A stretch of 64,000 bases of DNA from Candidatus Auribacter fodinae (GTDB lineage: Bacteria > Auribacterota > Auribacteria > Auribacterales > Auribacteraceae): assembly GCA_003599815.1 (NCBI GenBank), contig QZJZ01000031.1, positions 1 through 64,000 on the forward strand, in the 5' to 3' direction. The number at the start of each line of letters is the position of its first letter. Position 1 is the stretch's first letter. A program made the position numbers and the translations under genes. Positions 61,322-64,000 of this stretch are shown in pieces. Below the pieces are notes generated by a model. It was not told where the DNA came from. It worked only from the letters and a program-made list of their open reading frames with translations, and did not search any database.

Positions 61322-61892
61322 AATAACTTTTTTTCGTTTGTTCTGTATCCCTGTTTTTATCGGGCTCATTCTGCAATTCAGAGAACGGTACACGCTGGAT
61401 CAGAACGACCCCTTGCTTAATAATATTCGAATTGCGGCATTATTATTATTTCTGTTTGCAGTGATTAGCGACGGCGTAGACGGGTTTCTCGCTCGGTTTA
61501 AGAATCAGAAAACACTTCTTGGCACCATACTGGATCCGATAGCAGATAAACTGCTTCTTGTTTCAGCGACAATAGCATTAAGCCTTCCAATCGGTTTAAA
61601 ATATCAAATACCATCATGGTTAACAGTAACTATTGTCAGCCGTGATATACTCATACTGCTTGGGGCTCTGATACTTTTTATTATTGTGGGAAAAGTAAAG
61701 TTCCTGCCGCATTTCCTCGGGAAATTAACCACTTGTTCACAAATGGTGACTATTGTTCTGGTCTTAATGCAGGCAGGAAGTTGTACTTTTTTTTTCTATC
61801 TTACTTTAAGTTTTACTATCCTCTCAGGACTGTATTATATTTATCGTGAAGCAAAATCGGCAGGACTCAACAACAACCAAGTCACCGTGTAG
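61302..61892 (+). CDS. pgsA: CDP-diacylglycerol-glycerol-3-phosphate 3-phosphatidyltransferase
   Basis: CDP-OH-P motif DGVDGFLARFKNQKTLLGTILDPIADK; GTG start at 61302 (VLTWANRITFFRLF). Confidence 0.9.
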   Translation: MLTWANRITFFRLFCIPVFIGLILQFRERYTLDQNDPLLNNIRIAALLLFLFAVISDGVDGFLARFKNQKTLLGTILDPIADKLLLVSATIALSLPIGLKYQIPSWLTVTIVSRDILILLGALILFIIVGKVKFLPHFLGKLTTCSQMVTIVLVLMQAGSCTFFFYLTLSFTILSGLYYIYREAKSAGLNNNQVTV

Positions 61893-61898
61893 GGGAAA

Positions 61899-63206
61899 AT
61901 GCAAAATTTACCAAAAGTAGCTATCGTCGGACGCCCTAATGTCGGCAAATCTTCATTATTCAACCGTCTGATCGGTATGCGTAAAGCCATAGTCGATCCT
62001 GAAAGCGGCGTTACCCGCGACCGCATCTATGCGGATATGGAATGGGATGCCTATAATTTCACATTAATAGATACTGGCGGAATTAATTTTGATAAGACCT
62101 GTTCAGTCTCTCAACTTATTTTCAAACAAGCTCAGCTTGGCGTCGAGGAAGCGGATGCTATTATCATGCTGGTCGACGGAAAAGATGGGTTAAACCCCTT
62201 TGATAAAGACATAACTGAACTGCTCCGGGGATATTCCAAACCTGTGGTGCTGGCTATCAATAAGATCGATATTGTAGAGCAGATGAATCTTGTCACCGAA
62301 TTTTATCAGCTCGGGTTTGAAAGAATATTTCCTGTTTCAGCCACGCATGGGCTCGGCCTTGATGACCTGCTTATTGAAATCACCACATATCTTCCCCGCG
62401 CCGGGGCGGTCGAAGAAATCGATATTGATAAAATCACTATTGTAGGAAAGCCGAATGTCGGTAAATCAACATTGCTCAATGCCGTGCTTAAAGAAGACAG
62501 GGCTATGGTCGATTCCGTACCAGGTACTACGCGCGACATTATAGATACTCGTGTTTCAATCTGTGAAAAACAGTACATTCTGGTGGATACGGCAGGAATA
62601 CGCCACAAAAAGAAATTCGATAACAACGTGGAAACCTATGCTTTTTTTCGTACTGAAAGTACAATCAAACGGTCGGATTTAGTGTTGATGCTCATCGATG
62701 CCGAGCATGGTATAACCCGTCAGGATAACAGGATTATCTCGATGGTCATTGAAATGGGCAAATCCATGCTGCTGGTGGTCAATAAATGGGACCTGATAAA
62801 GGGGTGTTCTCAGAAAGATTACATTCAAAAAATGATAAAAATACAAAAGCATATATCATATGTCCCCGTAATTTTTATATCCGCATTGAATAAGAGCAAT
62901 ATTCCCGCAATCTTTCAGAAAGCCGAGCAGGTTCTTGAATCATCGAAAACAAAAGTTCAGACTGCATTGCTGAATAAAATGATAAGCGATGCTCAGATAC
63001 ATCGGCCGCCTCCATTGCAAAACAATAAAAAGCGCTTGAAGATTTACTACGCCGTGCAAACTGGTATACGCCCTCCGGTTTTTACATTGTATGTCAATTC
63101 TAAAAAATACTTAACGGAAAACTACAAACGGTATATAGTAAACATAATGCGCCAGCTTTTTTCTTATGAAGGGTCACCCATTATCGTTCACGCAAAATCA
63201 AAGTAG
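61899..63206 (+). CDS. der: GTPase Der (EngA)
   Basis: Two G domains: GRPNVGKSSLFNRL / DTGG / NKID and GKPNVGKSTLLNAV / DTAG / NKWD, C-terminal KH-like. Confidence 0.97.
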   Translation: MQNLPKVAIVGRPNVGKSSLFNRLIGMRKAIVDPESGVTRDRIYADMEWDAYNFTLIDTGGINFDKTCSVSQLIFKQAQLGVEEADAIIMLVDGKDGLNPFDKDITELLRGYSKPVVLAINKIDIVEQMNLVTEFYQLGFERIFPVSATHGLGLDDLLIEITTYLPRAGAVEEIDIDKITIVGKPNVGKSTLLNAVLKEDRAMVDSVPGTTRDIIDTRVSICEKQYILVDTAGIRHKKKFDNNVETYAFFRTESTIKRSDLVLMLIDAEHGITRQDNRIISMVIEMGKSMLLVVNKWDLIKGCSQKDYIQKMIKIQKHISYVPVIFISALNKSNIPAIFQKAEQVLESSKTKVQTALLNKMISDAQIHRPPPLQNNKKRLKIYYAVQTGIRPPVFTLYVNSKKYLTENYKRYIVNIMRQLFSYEGSPIIVHAKSK

Positions 63207-63212
63207 AGGTCT

Positions 63213-63830
63213 GTGAATATGGTACATTTCATGCTGGCTTTATGCTATTTCATCGGTGCGTTCCCTCCCGGCTATATTGTAGCAAAACTCTGGAAAGGGA
63301 TAGACATACGGGAGCACGGGAGCGGCAACATCGGTTTCACCAATGTATTACGAGTTCTCGGCAAAAAGGCCGGAATCATTACACTGATCTGCGATGTGGG
63401 TAAAGGCGTGCTGGCCGTATACGTAGCGACGTATGCCGCTTCAGGCGTCGAATCACCTACGATATTTGCCCTGTACAGGGCAATCGGAGGAGCGCTGGCG
63501 ATCATAGGACATAACTGGCCTGTTTTTATAGGGTTTCGCGGCGGTAAAGGAGTAGCGACCAGTTTAGGCGTCTTTCTGGGGCTTGCACCGATAGCTACTT
63601 TGATTGCTACCGGTATATGGATTTTTCTGCTTCTCATAAGCAACATGGTCTCATTATCATCTATTATCACAGCGGCGCTACTGCCTCTGATTATCTTTGC
63701 GACACACTACTCAATCGTATATATTGTAATCGGTATACTTATGGCAGTTATGATTATTATCAGGCATAAATCAAATATTGCACGTATAATACGTGGCGAA
63801 GAGAACAAATTTTTCAAAAAAGCCAGATGA
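63213..63830 (+). CDS. plsY: acyl-phosphate:glycerol-3-phosphate acyltransferase
   Basis: GSGNIGFTNVLRVLGKKAG; GHNWPVFIGFRGGKGVATSLG. Confidence 0.96.
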   Translation: MNMVHFMLALCYFIGAFPPGYIVAKLWKGIDIREHGSGNIGFTNVLRVLGKKAGIITLICDVGKGVLAVYVATYAASGVESPTIFALYRAIGGALAIIGHNWPVFIGFRGGKGVATSLGVFLGLAPIATLIATGIWIFLLLISNMVSLSSIITAALLPLIIFATHYSIVYIVIGILMAVMIIIRHKSNIARIIRGEENKFFKKAR

Positions 63831-64000
63831 AACGCAACCTTCTGATCGTTACGCCAGTATTCCCGCGATGGGAGAATGATGCTGAGTCACCTAGATCCAT
63901 TACGGATCTTGCCCGTGCGCTCAGCCAGTATTACCGTGTCTATGTATTATGCCCCGGCACATACTGCGCCGCGAATAAAGAACATCTGGGCGATGTTACG
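63827..64000 (+). CDS. glycosyltransferase-like protein, truncated by window end
   Basis: MKRNLLIVTPVFPRWENDAESPRSITDLARALSQYYRVYVLCPGT; ATG overlaps the plsY stop codon. Confidence 0.6.
   Translation, partial: MKRNLLIVTPVFPRWENDAESPRSITDLARALSQYYRVYVLCPGTYCAANKEHLGDVT

Noticed and set aside
1-64000. CRISPR arrays, transposons, toxin-antitoxin or restriction genes
   Set aside because: No regularly spaced repeats, transposase, Cas, TA or R-M motifs were recognised by eye; a tool search would be needed to exclude weak cases.

Overview
64-kb window of a bacterial chromosome, probably a diderm anaerobe: it carries sedoheptulose-7-P isomerase and heptose adenylyltransferase, lipid-sugar biosynthesis genes, a 2-oxoacid:ferredoxin oxidoreductase and L-lactate dehydrogenase. 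I cannot assign a phylum from sequence alone. Most of the window is dense housekeeping genes. They lie in two long, largely opposed blocks: minus-strand ~0.2-30.2 kb, a mixed 30.4-40.1 kb stretch, and plus-strand 40.3-64 kb. Main modules are an LPS/glycan cluster, aroQ-accB-accC with two Asp23-type genes, a riboflavin/nusB/ftsY operon, lgt/lspA/ileS, thrS-infC-rpmI-rplT-pheST-zapA, a 6S RNA gene, rarA-fau-rny-ymdB-xseAB-dxs-tlyA-nadK, korDABC, gltX-pgsA-der-plsY and two tRNAs. No CRISPR array, intact mobile element or clear defence system was seen. The points most worth a second look are: (1) a 6S RNA between zapA and rarA/fau; (2) an AUU start codon for infC; (3) two adjacent surface/chaperone genes that both look frameshifted, beside a tRNA-Gly with integration-site-like repeats; (4) a 42-codon orphan ORF with a hairpin-occluded Shine-Dalgarno between nadA and polA; (5) an XseB with a long disordered tail ending in an SSB-like acidic/Phe tip; (6) Asp23-family genes beside accBC in a diderm; (7) a NagB-PIG-L fusion and an orphan exported serine hydrolase. 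No complete previously undescribed system was demonstrated.
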